DNA of 64,000 nt from Lacunisphaera sp. (GCA_029945445.1 JAQSCO010000014.1:1-64000), one strand, 5' to 3'; positions 14,861 to 23,944 are shown, numbered from the stretch's first letter. Made by a program: numbers and translations. The notes: generated by a model from the letters alone, not told the origin.

Positions 14861-15670
14861 TCACCGCGGGATGCGGTGGTAGGTCGTGCCGGAGCAGACC
14901 ACCGTGTCGAGGTCCCGGATCTCGACGATGCTGGGATTCTTGTCGTTCGAGATGAGCACCGGCTTGCCCGCCACGGTGGCGCCGCTGGCGGGACGGTCGC
15001 GGGGCTCGAGCAGGGCCTGGGCCGCGCCGTATTTGGCGAAGCGCAGCAGGCCGTCCGGGTTGATGGTGAGCCGGCGGTCACCCGGCTCCTTGCCGGTGTG
15101 GTAATCGCCGGCGGACTTGATCAGCAGCGTGCGCGAATCGGTCTCGGCCATCAGCTCATAGCTCGGCGTCAGCGAGGGGGTGGGTTTGAGGAGCATCCAG
15201 GCGGTGGCGGCGTTGAAGCCGAGGATGAGCACGGCCATCACCGCGATCTTGGTGCGGCGCGAGCTGCTGGCGGCGGCGGTCTTCGCGTCGGCGACGGAAC
15301 TGGCGATGGGCGCGCGCTCGACCTTGGCGGGCGTCATGCGCTGCACCTCGGCTGCGCCGCCGGCGATGGTGGTGACGATGTAGGGCACCGAGTGTTCCTC
15401 GCCGCGCAGCGTGGTCTCCCAGCCGACAAAGCACAGCTGCCGGTAGCGCGTGCGGATCACAAAGACGTCGCGGTCGGTCTTGACCCGGATTTCCGGGGTC
15501 GAGGGCTCGTAGATGGTCAGGCGGGCCGCCACCTCACCCAGGGCGTAGAGCAGGTCGCGCAACTGGGCGGGGGTCACGCTGGCGAGCTGCTCGTCGGGAA
15601 AATTGAGGCCGGCCGCCGTGGCGCCGGGCGCCAGGTGATGCAAAGTCACACTGTAGTTCGACGCGGCCAT
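14861..15670 (-). CDS. Single-pass membrane protein, unknown function
   Basis: The 269-residue protein has an N-terminal soluble part (1-135, with RLTIYEPSTPEIRVKTDRDV), one membrane helix (IAVMAVLILGFNAATAWMLL, about 141-160) and a periplasmic tail. The tail contains DRRLTINPDGLLRFAKYG and a closing DLDTVVCSGTTYHRIPR with one cysteine. The start overlaps the upstream prepilin gene's stop (TGATG), so the two are co-expressed. No family was recognised. Confidence 0.65.
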   Translation of the reverse strand: MAASNYSVTLHHLAPGATAAGLNFPDEQLASVTPAQLRDLLYALGEVAARLTIYEPSTPEIRVKTDRDVFVIRTRYRQLCFVGWETTLRGEEHSVPYIVTTIAGGAAEVQRMTPAKVERAPIASSVADAKTAAASSSRRTKIAVMAVLILGFNAATAWMLLKPTPSLTPSYELMAETDSRTLLIKSAGDYHTGKEPGDRRLTINPDGLLRFAKYGAAQALLEPRDRPASGATVAGKPVLISNDKNPSIVEIRDLDTVVCSGTTYHRIPR

Positions 15671-16203
15671 CAGGGTTCGATGATGAACAGCAGACAGTTG
15701 CTGTTCCCGAGGCGGAGATTGCCGGTGTTCAGGTTGCCGTCGTCGAGCACCGCGTCGATTTCCTGGTAGAGCCCGATATCCACCAGCAGCGGGGCATCGG
15801 CGGTGTCGACCAGCGCGAGGGCGGCGCGGTAGCGGACGCCGTTGTGGAGCTGGTTGAACTCCCAGTCGAAGCGGCCGCCGATGGCCGTGGGCCCGATCCA
15901 GGTCTCGAGCTGGATATCATCCTTGGTGATGACGTCGGGCACGACGCCGGCGGCGGTCTCGGCGGGCCAGGAGCCGTTCTCGTGGGCCCGCGCCTGCAGC
16001 ACGGCGGTGAACACGCGGAAATCGTTCGCGATGGCGGCACCGCGCGCCTTGCGCTGGATCCGCTGGTAGGAGGGGATCGAAAGCGCCATGAGCATGCTGA
16101 TGATCGTCACCACCACCATCAGCTCGACCAGGCCCACGCCCGCCGTGGAACGGGGGATGGCCTGCCGGCCGATCCGGCGGCTGATGGGGGAGGACTCGCT
16201 CAT
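15670..16203 (-). CDS. Type IV prepilin-like protein
   Basis: The 177-residue protein has a basic leader ending STAG, then VGLVELMVVVTIISMLMALS with Glu at +5, a prepilin peptidase site in a GspH/PilE-like context. After the helix comes SYQRIQRKARGAAIANDFRV, as in verrucomicrobial pseudopilins. ATG 16203 gives a 25-residue leader. It is separate from the pilVWX set and coupled to the membrane protein gene that follows it. Confidence 0.75.
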   Translation of the reverse strand: MSESSPISRRIGRQAIPRSTAGVGLVELMVVVTIISMLMALSIPSYQRIQRKARGAAIANDFRVFTAVLQARAHENGSWPAETAAGVVPDVITKDDIQLETWIGPTAIGGRFDWEFNQLHNGVRYRAALALVDTADAPLLVDIGLYQEIDAVLDDGNLNTGNLRLGNSNCLLFIIEP

Positions 16204-16336
16204 TAAACCGACATTCCTGCGAACCGCGGGCGAGGAGGCAAGGGGGAATGCAGGCCCGCCTTCGCTTGGTGCTACGGCGCGGCCCGCGGCGGAATCTGAA
16301 CGGGACGCCGGATTCACCGCGCCAAGCCGGGCAGGT

Positions 16337-16750
16337 TTATTTCTTTTCTTCCAGGATCTCGTCCGTGGGCTTGACGGCATTCTTCTCGTGGGCCGCGGCG
16401 TTGTCCTTGGCCTTCTGCACGGCCTTGCCGTAGGTCGTTTGCGGCGGGCGGGGCACCGTTGCGGGCTGCGGCCCGCCCGGTGTTTGTCCGGCGGGTTTCT
16501 TCTCCTCCGCCTTGGGGGCCTCGGCCGGCTTCGCCGCCCCCTCGAGCTTGCTGGCGGGAATCTTGCCGGTGAGGTTGCGATACTTGATGGTGACGGTGTC
16601 GGCGTCGCGCGCGACCAGCTCGACCTCGGTGCCGGGCTTGAGGGAGATGGCGGTGCGCTCGGCCTTGAGCAGCACGGATTCCTTGAGGGTGACGGTCTCG
16701 GCGAGCAACGGGGCGGCGAGCACGAGCAGCAGGGGCAGGAGGGGTTTCAT
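16337..16750 (-). CDS. Small exported protein, SH3-like
   Basis: The 137-residue protein has a signal peptide (1-17, ending PLLA), a short beta-rich domain (TVTLKESVLLKAERTAISLK, then VELVARDADTVTIKYRN) like bacterial SH3 domains, and a charged Pro/Ala/Lys tail ending in EEKK. It is divergent from the DTW gene at 16848. Function unknown; a periplasmic structural role is a guess. Confidence 0.6.
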   Translation of the reverse strand: MKPLLPLLLVLAAPLLAETVTLKESVLLKAERTAISLKPGTEVELVARDADTVTIKYRNLTGKIPASKLEGAAKPAEAPKAEEKKPAGQTPGGPQPATVPRPPQTTYGKAVQKAKDNAAAHEKNAVKPTDEILEEKK

Positions 16751-16847
16751 GAGTGCAGGCTACCCGTCCCGGCGCTGGACGGAATCGCAAAGAGCGGTGA
16801 AAATTCGGCTTAGCGTCGCCCGGGTTTTTCTGCTGGTCTGGCCGGAC

Positions 16848-17588
16848 ATGAGGGTAATGTGCTACAGGTGTTTCTGGCCCAGGTCGCTCTGCTGGTGCGC
16901 GTCGCTGCGGCCGATGCCGACGCGGACGCGCTTCGTGTTCCTGATGCACCCGAAGGAATTCAAGGAGGAGAAGGCCGGCACCGGCCGGCTGACGCACCTC
17001 TGCCTGCCGAACAGCGAGATCCGCATGGGCAAGGGCTTCGATGAGGACGAGACCGTGCAGGCGCTGATCAACGATCCGCGGAATTTTCCCGTGCTGCTTT
17101 ATCCGGGCAAGGACGCGGTAAACCTCTCGGAGAGCGGGCAAGCGGCGGCTTTCAGCGGCCGGCTGGGCGAGCGCCGGCTCGTGGTGTTCCTGCTGGATGC
17201 GACCTGGGGCGGCGCGCGCAAGATGCTGAACCTCAGCCCGAGCCTGCAGCGGCGGCCGCGGATCATGTTCACCCCTTCGGCGCCGAGCCGCTACATCATC
17301 AAGCAGCAGCCGGCGGAAGGCTGCCTCTCCACGCTCGAGGCCACGCACGAGCTGCTGACCGTCCTGGAACGGACCGGGCTCGACGACTATCCGCTGCCGG
17401 AGCAGTTGCTCGGGGTTTTCCAGCGCATGCAGGATTTCCAGATCAGCTGCGCGGCGGATCCGGCGCGCGGCGGTTACCGTCGCCACCCTTACAGCGCGCC
17501 GGCCGAGCGCGTCCCGGCGCAGAGCTGGGCGCGCCGGTTGAAATACCTGACGCCGCCGCTGGCGCCCAAGAGCGAGGGCGCGCCGTGA
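16848..17588 (+). CDS. DTW-domain tRNA aminocarboxypropyltransferase
   Basis: The 246-residue protein begins with a zinc-binding CYRCFWPRSLCWC cluster, then TRTRFVFLMHPKEFKEEKAG, NSEIRMGKGF and LLDATW, the DxTW signature of the family (TapT/Tsr3-like). Members transfer the 3-amino-3-carboxypropyl group from S-adenosylmethionine to uridine in tRNA. ATG 16848 places the cysteine cluster at the N-terminus, as is normal. Substrate position (U47 in E. coli) is from the family, not shown here. Confidence 0.8.
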   Translation: MRVMCYRCFWPRSLCWCASLRPMPTRTRFVFLMHPKEFKEEKAGTGRLTHLCLPNSEIRMGKGFDEDETVQALINDPRNFPVLLYPGKDAVNLSESGQAAAFSGRLGERRLVVFLLDATWGGARKMLNLSPSLQRRPRIMFTPSAPSRYIIKQQPAEGCLSTLEATHELLTVLERTGLDDYPLPEQLLGVFQRMQDFQISCAADPARGGYRRHPYSAPAERVPAQSWARRLKYLTPPLAPKSEGAP

Positions 17589-17613
17589 TGGTAACCATCC
17601 AGCCAAGGCAATT

Positions 17614-17728
17614 ATTGCCGCAAAAAGCACAAAATTACCCGATGGCGAATGAAGTCCATAAGGCGCCTATGGGCGCGCGCACAATTCCCGATGGCAGGAC
17701 GGAAGTTTTTTGTGCTTTTTGTGGCCAA
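17614..17728. repeat. Second copy of the GCCACAAAAAGC inverted repeat
   Basis: The left arm TTGCCGCAAAAAGCACAAAA (17614-17633) pairs with TTTTTTGTGCTTTTTGTGGC (17705-17724). The 70-base interior has its own small dyad CATAAGGCGCCTATG. The related element at 11997-12190 shares the arms but not the interior, which suggests a mobile palindromic element. Confidence 0.65.
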
Positions 17729-17748
17729 AATCTTCTGGGAAATTCTTG

Positions 17749-18042
17749 ATGCCTAAATCGGAGCTGGAGCAGTTTCTCATCGGTTGGACGGCCTTGGCGA
17801 GCGCCTGGGCTTTTATCCTGTTCGGTTTCGACAAATGGCGCGCCGGCCGCGGCGGTGCGCGCGTGGCGGAGTCGACGCTGTGCTGGGTGAGCGCACTCGG
17901 CGGCTGGCCGGGCGCTTTCCTCGGCCTCGTCTTCTTCCGGCACAAGTCGGCGAAGCCGTCGTTCCAGCTGAAGTTCGGCGCGGCGTTCTTCTTCTGGGCG
18001 GGCCTGGTGGCCGGCGCGCTGAAGCTGGCCGGCCGGTGGTGA
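17749..18042 (+). CDS. DUF1294 membrane protein
   Basis: This 97-residue protein has three hydrophobic helices and the DUF1294 pattern FDKWRAGRGGARVAES, LGGWPGAFLGLVFFRHKSAK and PSFQLKFG. The function of the family is unknown. ATG 17749 follows directly after the inverted repeat, so that repeat forms the gene's upstream region. The stop overlaps the first base of the REP element at 18042-18112. Confidence 0.8.
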   Translation: MPKSELEQFLIGWTALASAWAFILFGFDKWRAGRGGARVAESTLCWVSALGGWPGAFLGLVFFRHKSAKPSFQLKFGAAFFFWAGLVAGALKLAGRW

Positions 18043-18112
18043 AGGTGGAACCGGACCTCCGGGCCGGTTTTCTTCACGCGGCAAAGCCCGCCCGGAGGTC
18101 GGGCTCCACCTT
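18042..18112. repeat. REP-like palindrome between convergent genes
   Basis: AAGGTGGAACCGGACCTCCG at the left pairs with CGGAGGTCGGGCTCCACCTT at the right (one interruption). It fills the whole gap between the convergent DUF1294 and FKBP genes, so it is a likely bidirectional transcription stop. Confidence 0.7.
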
Positions 18113-18457
18113 TTACCCGATGCCGAGCAGTTCGACCTCGAAGACCAGCGTGGAGTTCGGCGGGATGGCGCCGGGGTAGCCGCGGGGGCCGTAGGCCAGT
18201 TCGGGCGGCAGGGTGAGCTTCACCTTGTCGCCGATTTTCATCAGGGCGACGCCCTGGTCCCAGCCGGCAATCACCATGCCCGCGCCGAGGACGAACTGGA
18301 ACGGTTCGGAGCGGTCGACCGAGCTGTCGAACTTTTTGCCGTCGGTGAACCAGCCGGTGTAATGGACGGTGACCAGTTCGCCGTTCTTCGGCGAGGCGCC
18401 GGTGCCTTTGGTGAGATGCTCGATCTGGAGTCCGGGAGTGCTCATGGGGAAAGTCAT
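18113..18457 (-). CDS. FKBP-type peptidyl-prolyl isomerase
   Basis: A single FKBP domain of 114 residues with [38 protein letters not shown] and the closing [20 protein letters not shown] then LVFEVELL. The hallmark active-site aromatic and Asp residues are present. There is no signal peptide, so it is cytoplasmic. ATG 18457 overlaps the S4 gene's stop (ATGA); a second ATG at 18445 is possible. Confidence 0.9.
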   Translation of the reverse strand: MTFPMSTPGLQIEHLTKGTGASPKNGELVTVHYTGWFTDGKKFDSSVDRSEPFQFVLGAGMVIAGWDQGVALMKIGDKVKLTLPPELAYGPRGYPGAIPPNSTLVFEVELLGIG

Positions 18458-18690
18458 GGCAGCGCCACGATGATAATGTGGCTGCCGTAGCCGACCTGGT
18501 CGCCGACCTGCAGCTGTTTGCGCTTTTGCGTCTCGACGACGCCATTGAGCAGCACGAGCCCCTCGCTGATCGCCTGCTTGGCCGCGCCGCCGCTTTCGGC
18601 CAGCCCGCCGAACTTGAGGAACTGGCAGAGTTCGATCGGCACGGCCCGGACCTTGACGGGACGCGGGGTGGAGGAGCTGGTTTGCTTCAT
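18454..18690 (-). CDS. S4-domain RNA-binding protein (YbcJ-like)
   Basis: The 78-residue protein is a single S4-like domain: [50 protein letters not shown]. YbcJ-type proteins bind RNA, probably in ribosome or tRNA metabolism. It is translationally coupled to the FKBP gene by a four-base overlap. Confidence 0.85.
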   Translation of the reverse strand: MKQTSSSTPRPVKVRAVPIELCQFLKFGGLAESGGAAKQAISEGLVLLNGVVETQKRKQLQVGDQVGYGSHIIIVALP

Positions 18691-18704
18691 GGGAATAAGG
18701 CTGG

Positions 18705-18771
18705 GACAGAATTAACAGAAGATGGAGGGGAAAAGTCAGGCAATTCCGGGGTGGATGCGGTTAATTCTGTC
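18705..18771. repeat. GACAGAATTAAC inverted repeat at the CvfB 3' end
   Basis: GACAGAATTAAC (18705-18716) and its exact complement GTTAATTCTGTC (18760-18771) flank a 43-base interior. On the minus strand the right arm encodes the last codons of the CvfB-like gene (Gln-Asn-stop). It lies between the CvfB-like and S4 genes. Confidence 0.6.
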
Positions 18772-19618
18772 GAGGCTCCGGCGTCACGAGATGGATCCCA
18801 TCCGGTTCGAGGCGGATGAGGCGGTCGCGGTAGAGGGCGCCGAGGGCCTGCTTGAAGGCCTTCTTGCTCACGCCGAAGGTGTCGCGGATCTCCTCGGGCA
18901 GGCTGCCGTCGTGGAACGGCAGGCGGCCGCCGGCGGCCTTGAGTTTTTCCAAAACCTGCTCGGCCACCGAGGCAACCCGGCGGTAGCCCGCGCGGCCGAG
19001 GGCGAGGTCGATCTTCCCGTCGGGGCGGACAGAGCGCACGTAGCCCTCGACGACGGAGCCGACCTTCAGCGGTCCGGGGATCTCGTTGTTGTAGACCAGC
19101 CCGCGGTGGGCGTGGTTGATGATGAGGTTGTAGCCGAGCGGGCTTTTGCTGGCGACGAGCAGATGCACGGACTCGCCCTCGTGGTAGGGCGGCGGGACGA
19201 GGTCGAGCCGGCGGTTGAGCCGCGCGCTGGCGATGAGCCGGTCGGTCTTGTCGTCGAGCACGACCTGCACGACGACCCAGTCGCCGGGATTCAACGGGCC
19301 GTCCTGCTCGCGGGCGGGGAGGAGGAGATCCTTGCCGAGGCCCCAGTCGAGGAAGACGCCGCCGATGCGGGGATTGACACCGACGACCTTCAGGCAAGCG
19401 AACTCGCCCACGACGGCATGGGGTTTTTCCGTGGTGGCGACGAGCCGGTCCTCGGAGTCGCGGTAGACAAAGACCTCGAGTTTCCCGCCCGGCACGGCGC
19501 CGGCGGGGATATAGCGGGCGGGCAGCAGGATCTCGCCGTGCGAGCCGCCGTCCAGGTAGAGGCCGGGTTGTGCTGCGCGGATGATGGGGAGGAGGTTGCG
19601 TTTGCCGAGGAGGGCCAT
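18761..19618 (-). CDS. CvfB-like S1 RNA-binding protein
   Basis: The 285-residue protein has the CvfB/YitL layout: tandem S1 domains (GEILLPARYI, then GVFLDWGLGKDLLLPAREQ, then VGSVVEGYVRSVRPDGKIDL) and a C-terminal winged helix (LPEEIRDTFGVSKKAFKQAL then GALYRDRLI). Such proteins bind RNA and affect virulence or biofilm genes in Firmicutes; the role here is unknown. The last codons come from the arm of an inverted repeat. Confidence 0.85.
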   Translation of the reverse strand: MALLGKRNLLPIIRAAQPGLYLDGGSHGEILLPARYIPAGAVPGGKLEVFVYRDSEDRLVATTEKPHAVVGEFACLKVVGVNPRIGGVFLDWGLGKDLLLPAREQDGPLNPGDWVVVQVVLDDKTDRLIASARLNRRLDLVPPPYHEGESVHLLVASKSPLGYNLIINHAHRGLVYNNEIPGPLKVGSVVEGYVRSVRPDGKIDLALGRAGYRRVASVAEQVLEKLKAAGGRLPFHDGSLPEEIRDTFGVSKKAFKQALGALYRDRLIRLEPDGIHLVTPEPRQN

Positions 19619-19720
19619 GGTGGGACGGAGGACAGATTACAGAGGACAGAGGGCGGGTTAAGGCAACGGGAATGCGGCGCGGCTGGACACGAAGTCAATT
19701 CACCCTCAAGGTGCCGGCCC

Positions 19721-20893
19721 ATGAACGATGCGGAACTCGCAGAGTGCCATGCCGCCTTCGAGGTGACGCCGGAGGTGTCCCTGGAGGAACTGGAGCGGGC
19801 GTTCATGAAAAAGAACTTCGCGCTGCTCAAGGGCAAGTCCGGCTCCGCCGCCGAGGCGAACCCGGCCCTGGACGCCGAGCGGCAGAAGCTGCGCGCGGCC
19901 TATGAGAAACTGGCGGAGCATCTGCGGGAAAAACAAAGACAGGCGGAAGCGGCCGCCCCGCGGAAGCGGCCGTCGCTGGCGCCCATGAACCAGCCCGTCA
20001 AGGCGGCGGCCACCCGCCCGCCCATGACGCCGCTCACGGCGCCGCCGATGGCCGCACCCGTGGCGCCGGTGGCGCCGAAGCTGCCGTCCCGCGCCGAGCG
20101 CGAGGCGAAGGAGGGCTTCGCGCTGTTCGCCTTCGACAACTGGCTCGTCAATCTCCTTGTGCCGCCGTTGCTGCTGGGGCTCGTGTGGGCGGTGACCATC
20201 AGCCCGGTCGGATTTTTCCTGAAGGGCTTCCACGTGTGGATGCATGAGTTCGGCCACGCCACGGCGGCGTGGCTGTGCGGCTTCCGGGCGACGCCGCTGC
20301 CGTTTGGCTGGACGCCGGTGGAGCCGACCTACTCGCCCTTCGTCTACTGGGGCCTGCTGCTGATGTTCGGCATCCTGTTCGCCGCCGGGGTGAAGGAGCG
20401 CAAGGTGTGGCCGATGCTCGCGGCGATCCTGCTCGGGCTGCTCCAGTATTACATGACGTGGAAGATGCCGCCGGACCGTCAGGAATTCTGGTGGAGCGCC
20501 TTCGGCGGCGTGGGCGGCGAGTTCTACCTGGGCACGCTGTTCATGCTGTCCTTCTTCGTGCAGCTGCCGGACAAGTTCAAGTGGGGCGCCTGCCGCTACG
20601 TGTTCTTCTTCATCGGCGCGACCGCCTTCCTCAACATCTGGCTCCGCTGGGGCGAAATCCACAAGGGCCTCGAGGAAATTCCGTTCGGCTCGATGATCAA
20701 CGGCGAGGACGACCAGGGCGGCGACATGAACAAGCTGATGGACGGCTTCGGCTGGAAGAAGGTCGACATCCGCAACAACTATTACCGGCTCGGCCTCGGC
20801 TGCTGGGCCGCACTCGGCCTGATGTGGGCGATGTTCGCCCTGCGGCTGAACAAGCTGGCGGACAAGGTCGTGGCGAAAACCGCCGGGCAATAG
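19721..20893 (+). CDS. Membrane protein with J-like N-terminus and HEFGH motif
   Basis: The 390-residue protein has an N-terminal helical segment (VSLEELERAFMKKNFALLKG, then RQKLRAAYEKLAEHLREKQR) shaped like a DnaJ J-domain but without HPD. A Pro/Ala linker (80-125) follows, then about six membrane helices. The first helix is followed by WMHEFGHATAAW, an HExxH zinc motif as in M50-type membrane proteases. Later there is no clear second ligand motif, so peptidase activity is uncertain. ATG 19721 was chosen as the first Met of the coherent protein. Substrate and role are unknown. Confidence 0.65.
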   Translation: MNDAELAECHAAFEVTPEVSLEELERAFMKKNFALLKGKSGSAAEANPALDAERQKLRAAYEKLAEHLREKQRQAEAAAPRKRPSLAPMNQPVKAAATRPPMTPLTAPPMAAPVAPVAPKLPSRAEREAKEGFALFAFDNWLVNLLVPPLLLGLVWAVTISPVGFFLKGFHVWMHEFGHATAAWLCGFRATPLPFGWTPVEPTYSPFVYWGLLLMFGILFAAGVKERKVWPMLAAILLGLLQYYMTWKMPPDRQEFWWSAFGGVGGEFYLGTLFMLSFFVQLPDKFKWGACRYVFFFIGATAFLNIWLRWGEIHKGLEEIPFGSMINGEDDQGGDMNKLMDGFGWKKVDIRNNYYRLGLGCWAALGLMWAMFALRLNKLADKVVAKTAGQ

Positions 20894-20909
20894 CGCCGGC
20901 GGCCACGGC

Positions 20910-22559
20910 TCAGGTGCCGGGCTGGCAGAGGCAGGAGGAGGAGATAACGAGGTCCGCCTTGCCCCAGACCTTGGTGAATTGCGCGCGGACCAGGCCGGAC
21001 TCCGTGGACTTCTTCTGCATCCGCAGCGACTCGGCGAGGCCGAAGAGCGACCAGCCGTTGGCCGGCAGGCGCGCGAGGTCGTCACGGTAGACCTGCTCGG
21101 CCTCGGCGTAGCGGCCGCGCGCCATGAGCACGGCGCCCAGCGAATGGCGGACGGGAATCAGCCAGCCCGGCGGCTCGTCGTAATGCAGCTGGTCCTCGGC
21201 GGCGATGGCGGCGCGCAGCTGCGCCAGGCCGGCGTCGAGCCGGCCTTCGCGGACGAGGATTTCGCCGTCAAGCATCGGCGCCACGATGGCCAGGATGGCC
21301 TGGCAGGAATTGTTGCCGGCGGCGATCTCGTCCGCGGGCACGGCCTTGGCGGCCTCGACGTAGAGCGCCTGTTCACGGCGGGCGGCGGCGGAGTCGCCCT
21401 TTGCGGCGAAGGCGATCCCGCGCGCGGCGTGCTGGAAGGCGAAGGTAAACCTGTCCGCCGGCGGATGCATCGGCTCCGCGAGCACGTCGTCCCAGCGGCC
21501 GAAGCGCACGAGCACCTCGAGCGGCATGGCCAGCCAGGTCTCGGCGACGAAGCCAAACTCCTGCATGAACTCGGGCGGCAGGCCGGCGACGAGGGCGCGG
21601 ATGTGCTGCAGGGCGAGCCCGCTCTGGCCGGTCATCATCGCGGCGTAGGCAAGCATGTGCTCGTCGTGCGCGACGTAGACGGGGAGAAAGCCTTTCGCCG
21701 GGCCGGCGGCCTTGCGGTGGGCCTGGTCGGCGGCGACGGCCTTGAGGTTGGAGTCGACCGCGTCCTGCCAGCGGCCCACGCGGATGTAGATGTGCGAGGG
21801 CATGTGGACGTTGTGCGCGAGCCCGGGCTGCAGGGTGAGCAGGCGGTCCGCGGCCGGCAGCGCGCGCTCGGGGTGAGGCGAGGCCTCGACGGCGTGGATG
21901 TAGAGGTGGTTGGCGAAGGGGTGCGACAGGTCGAGCTGCAGCACGGCGTCGAGCGTGGTGAGGATCTCGTCCGTGCCGGGCTGGGGCTGGCCGGCGGGCG
22001 TCCACTGGTCCCACGGCCGGAGATCCATCATGGCCTCGGCGAAAAACACGCCGACATCGGCGTCCTGCGGGAATTTTTTCCAGACCTCGCGCATGGCGTC
22101 GGCGTAGGCCCGGTCGAGCGCGCTGCGGTCGTCCGGCGGCGGGTTGGCGTAGCGTTTCGCGAGGGCGTCGATCAGCGCGCGCTCGGCCGGCGTGGCGCCG
22201 GCGGCGTGCTGCTGTGCGAGCGCGAGTTCCTGCCACGCCAGCCCGGCGGCGGGCGGCGGCACCATGGGCAGGTTGATGTGCGGGCCGCAGGCGAGCGCGA
22301 TGCCCCAGTGGGCCATGGCGCAGGCCGGATCCAGGCGGGCCGCCTCCCGGAACGAGCGGATCGCGGCGCCGTGGTTAAAGCCGAAGATCAGGCGCAGCCC
22401 CTGGTCAAAATAGCGCTGCGCCTCGGCTGACTTGGTGGTGACGGGGTGGGTGTGGAGGCCGAGGTTCTCGATGAGCGGGATGCCGGCCTCGGCGCCAGCC
22501 GAACGGGCGAGCAGCAGGCCGCAAACCAGACCGGCGAGGACAGTCGTGAGCATTTTCAT
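20910..22559 (-). CDS. Exported tetratricopeptide-repeat protein
   Basis: The 549-residue protein has a signal peptide (1-23, ending AGAEA) and helical repeats throughout, e.g. AQRYFDQGLRLIFGFNHGAA, then IRSFREAARLDPACAMAHWG, and GRYAEAEQVYRDDLARLPAN near the C-terminus, which fit TPR units. A conserved block HPFANHLYIHAVEASPHPER lies in the middle. It resembles large bacterial TPR proteins of unknown role. ATG 22559 sits just before the signal peptide. Confidence 0.75.
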   Translation of the reverse strand: MKMLTTVLAGLVCGLLLARSAGAEAGIPLIENLGLHTHPVTTKSAEAQRYFDQGLRLIFGFNHGAAIRSFREAARLDPACAMAHWGIALACGPHINLPMVPPPAAGLAWQELALAQQHAAGATPAERALIDALAKRYANPPPDDRSALDRAYADAMREVWKKFPQDADVGVFFAEAMMDLRPWDQWTPAGQPQPGTDEILTTLDAVLQLDLSHPFANHLYIHAVEASPHPERALPAADRLLTLQPGLAHNVHMPSHIYIRVGRWQDAVDSNLKAVAADQAHRKAAGPAKGFLPVYVAHDEHMLAYAAMMTGQSGLALQHIRALVAGLPPEFMQEFGFVAETWLAMPLEVLVRFGRWDDVLAEPMHPPADRFTFAFQHAARGIAFAAKGDSAAARREQALYVEAAKAVPADEIAAGNNSCQAILAIVAPMLDGEILVREGRLDAGLAQLRAAIAAEDQLHYDEPPGWLIPVRHSLGAVLMARGRYAEAEQVYRDDLARLPANGWSLFGLAESLRMQKKSTESGLVRAQFTKVWGKADLVISSSCLCQPGT

Positions 22560-22667
22560 GGGGTGCGCGGGGTTGATTTGACCGCAGCATGGTGGGAGAA
22601 CCGGGGCCCGATGTCCATTCCCGCGCGCTGGACGCCGCCCGGGGAATCTGCTCCCGTCACTGCCACC

Positions 22668-23933
22668 ATGATTACTTCCCGTCACCTCTTCCTGCTGGCC
22701 GGTGTGCTGGCGCTTACCGCCCGCGCGGCGCTCACCCCCGACGAGCAGAAAATCGCCGCCATGGTTGACGCGCAGTCCGCCGCCTTCGGCCCCGAGCTTG
22801 AGACCGCGGTGCGGATCGACAGCGCGACCGAGAACCTCGCGGGCGTGCGGCGCATGGGCGAGCATTTCGTCCGGCAACTGGCGGGACTGGGCTTCGAAAG
22901 CCGCTTCGTGGAAATGCCGGCCTCGACCGGGCGCGCGGGTCATCTCGTGGCCGAGCACATGGGCACCAAGGGCCGGCGCGTGCTGCTCATCGGCCACCTC
23001 GACACCGTTTATCCCGGCGGCAACTGGCGCCGCGAGGGCGACATCGTGCACGGCTCGGGCGTGGCGGACATGAAGGGCGGCGACGTCGTGATCATCGCGG
23101 CACTCCGGGCGCTGCAGGCGGCGGGCGCGCTCACGGACGCGCAGATCATCGTGATCATGACGGGCGACGAGGAGGCCGTGGGCAGCCCGATCGAGGTGAC
23201 CCGGCGTGATTTGTTCGAGGCGGCGAAGCGCAGCGATGTGGCGCTGGCTTTTGAGTCGGCCATCGGGCACACCGGCACCGTGGCGCGGCGCGGCAGCGCG
23301 AGCTGGGAACTGGAGGTGCAAGGCGTGACCGGGCACTCCTCGGGCATGTTTTCCGCGGCGATGGGGAGCGGCGCGGTTTTTGAGACGGCCCGCATCCTCC
23401 AGGGTTTTTATGATCAATTGCGGCCGCTCGACGGCCTCACCATCAGCCCGGCACTGGTCGTGGCGGGCGTCGAGGCGGAGTTGTCGCCGACGGGCGGCAC
23501 GGCCACCGGCAAGACCAACATCATCCCCCAGCGGGCGCTCGTGCGCGGCGACCTGCGCACCGTCAGCGCGGAACAGCTGGCCGAGGCGCAGGCGCGGATG
23601 CAGGCGGTGGTGCAAAAGAACCTGCCGCGAACCTCGGCGGTGCTGAAATTCTCCGAACGCTACCCGGCGATGGCGCCGACGCCGGCGAACTACGCGCTCC
23701 TCGCGCAGCTGGACCAGGCGAGCCGCGACCTCGACCTCGGCGAGATCACGGCGTTCGACCCGCGCGGCCGCGGGGCCGGCGACATCGCGTTCGTCTCACC
23801 GCCGCTGCCAGGCCTCGACGGGCTCGGGCTCGACGGCCCGGGCCAGCACACGACGAACGAGTCGGCCGACCTGAAGCAAGCGCCGGAACTGGTGAAGCGC
23901 GCCGCGGTGCTCATCCACCGGCTGACGCGCTGA
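22668..23933 (+). CDS. M20-family zinc peptidase (carboxypeptidase G2-like)
   Basis: The 421-residue protein has a signal peptide (1-20) and the M20 metal and catalytic motifs: LLIGHLDTVYPGG (His and Asp), GVADMKGGDVV (bridging Asp), MTGDEEAVGSP (catalytic Glu pair). The dimerisation domain lies between about 190 and 310. M20 enzymes of this type remove C-terminal glutamate or cut dipeptides; the exported form suggests peptide scavenging. It is divergent from the TPR gene. Confidence 0.85.
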   Translation: MITSRHLFLLAGVLALTARAALTPDEQKIAAMVDAQSAAFGPELETAVRIDSATENLAGVRRMGEHFVRQLAGLGFESRFVEMPASTGRAGHLVAEHMGTKGRRVLLIGHLDTVYPGGNWRREGDIVHGSGVADMKGGDVVIIAALRALQAAGALTDAQIIVIMTGDEEAVGSPIEVTRRDLFEAAKRSDVALAFESAIGHTGTVARRGSASWELEVQGVTGHSSGMFSAAMGSGAVFETARILQGFYDQLRPLDGLTISPALVVAGVEAELSPTGGTATGKTNIIPQRALVRGDLRTVSAEQLAEAQARMQAVVQKNLPRTSAVLKFSERYPAMAPTPANYALLAQLDQASRDLDLGEITAFDPRGRGAGDIAFVSPPLPGLDGLGLDGPGQHTTNESADLKQAPELVKRAAVLIHRLTR

Positions 23934-23944
23934 CGGGCCGCGGA

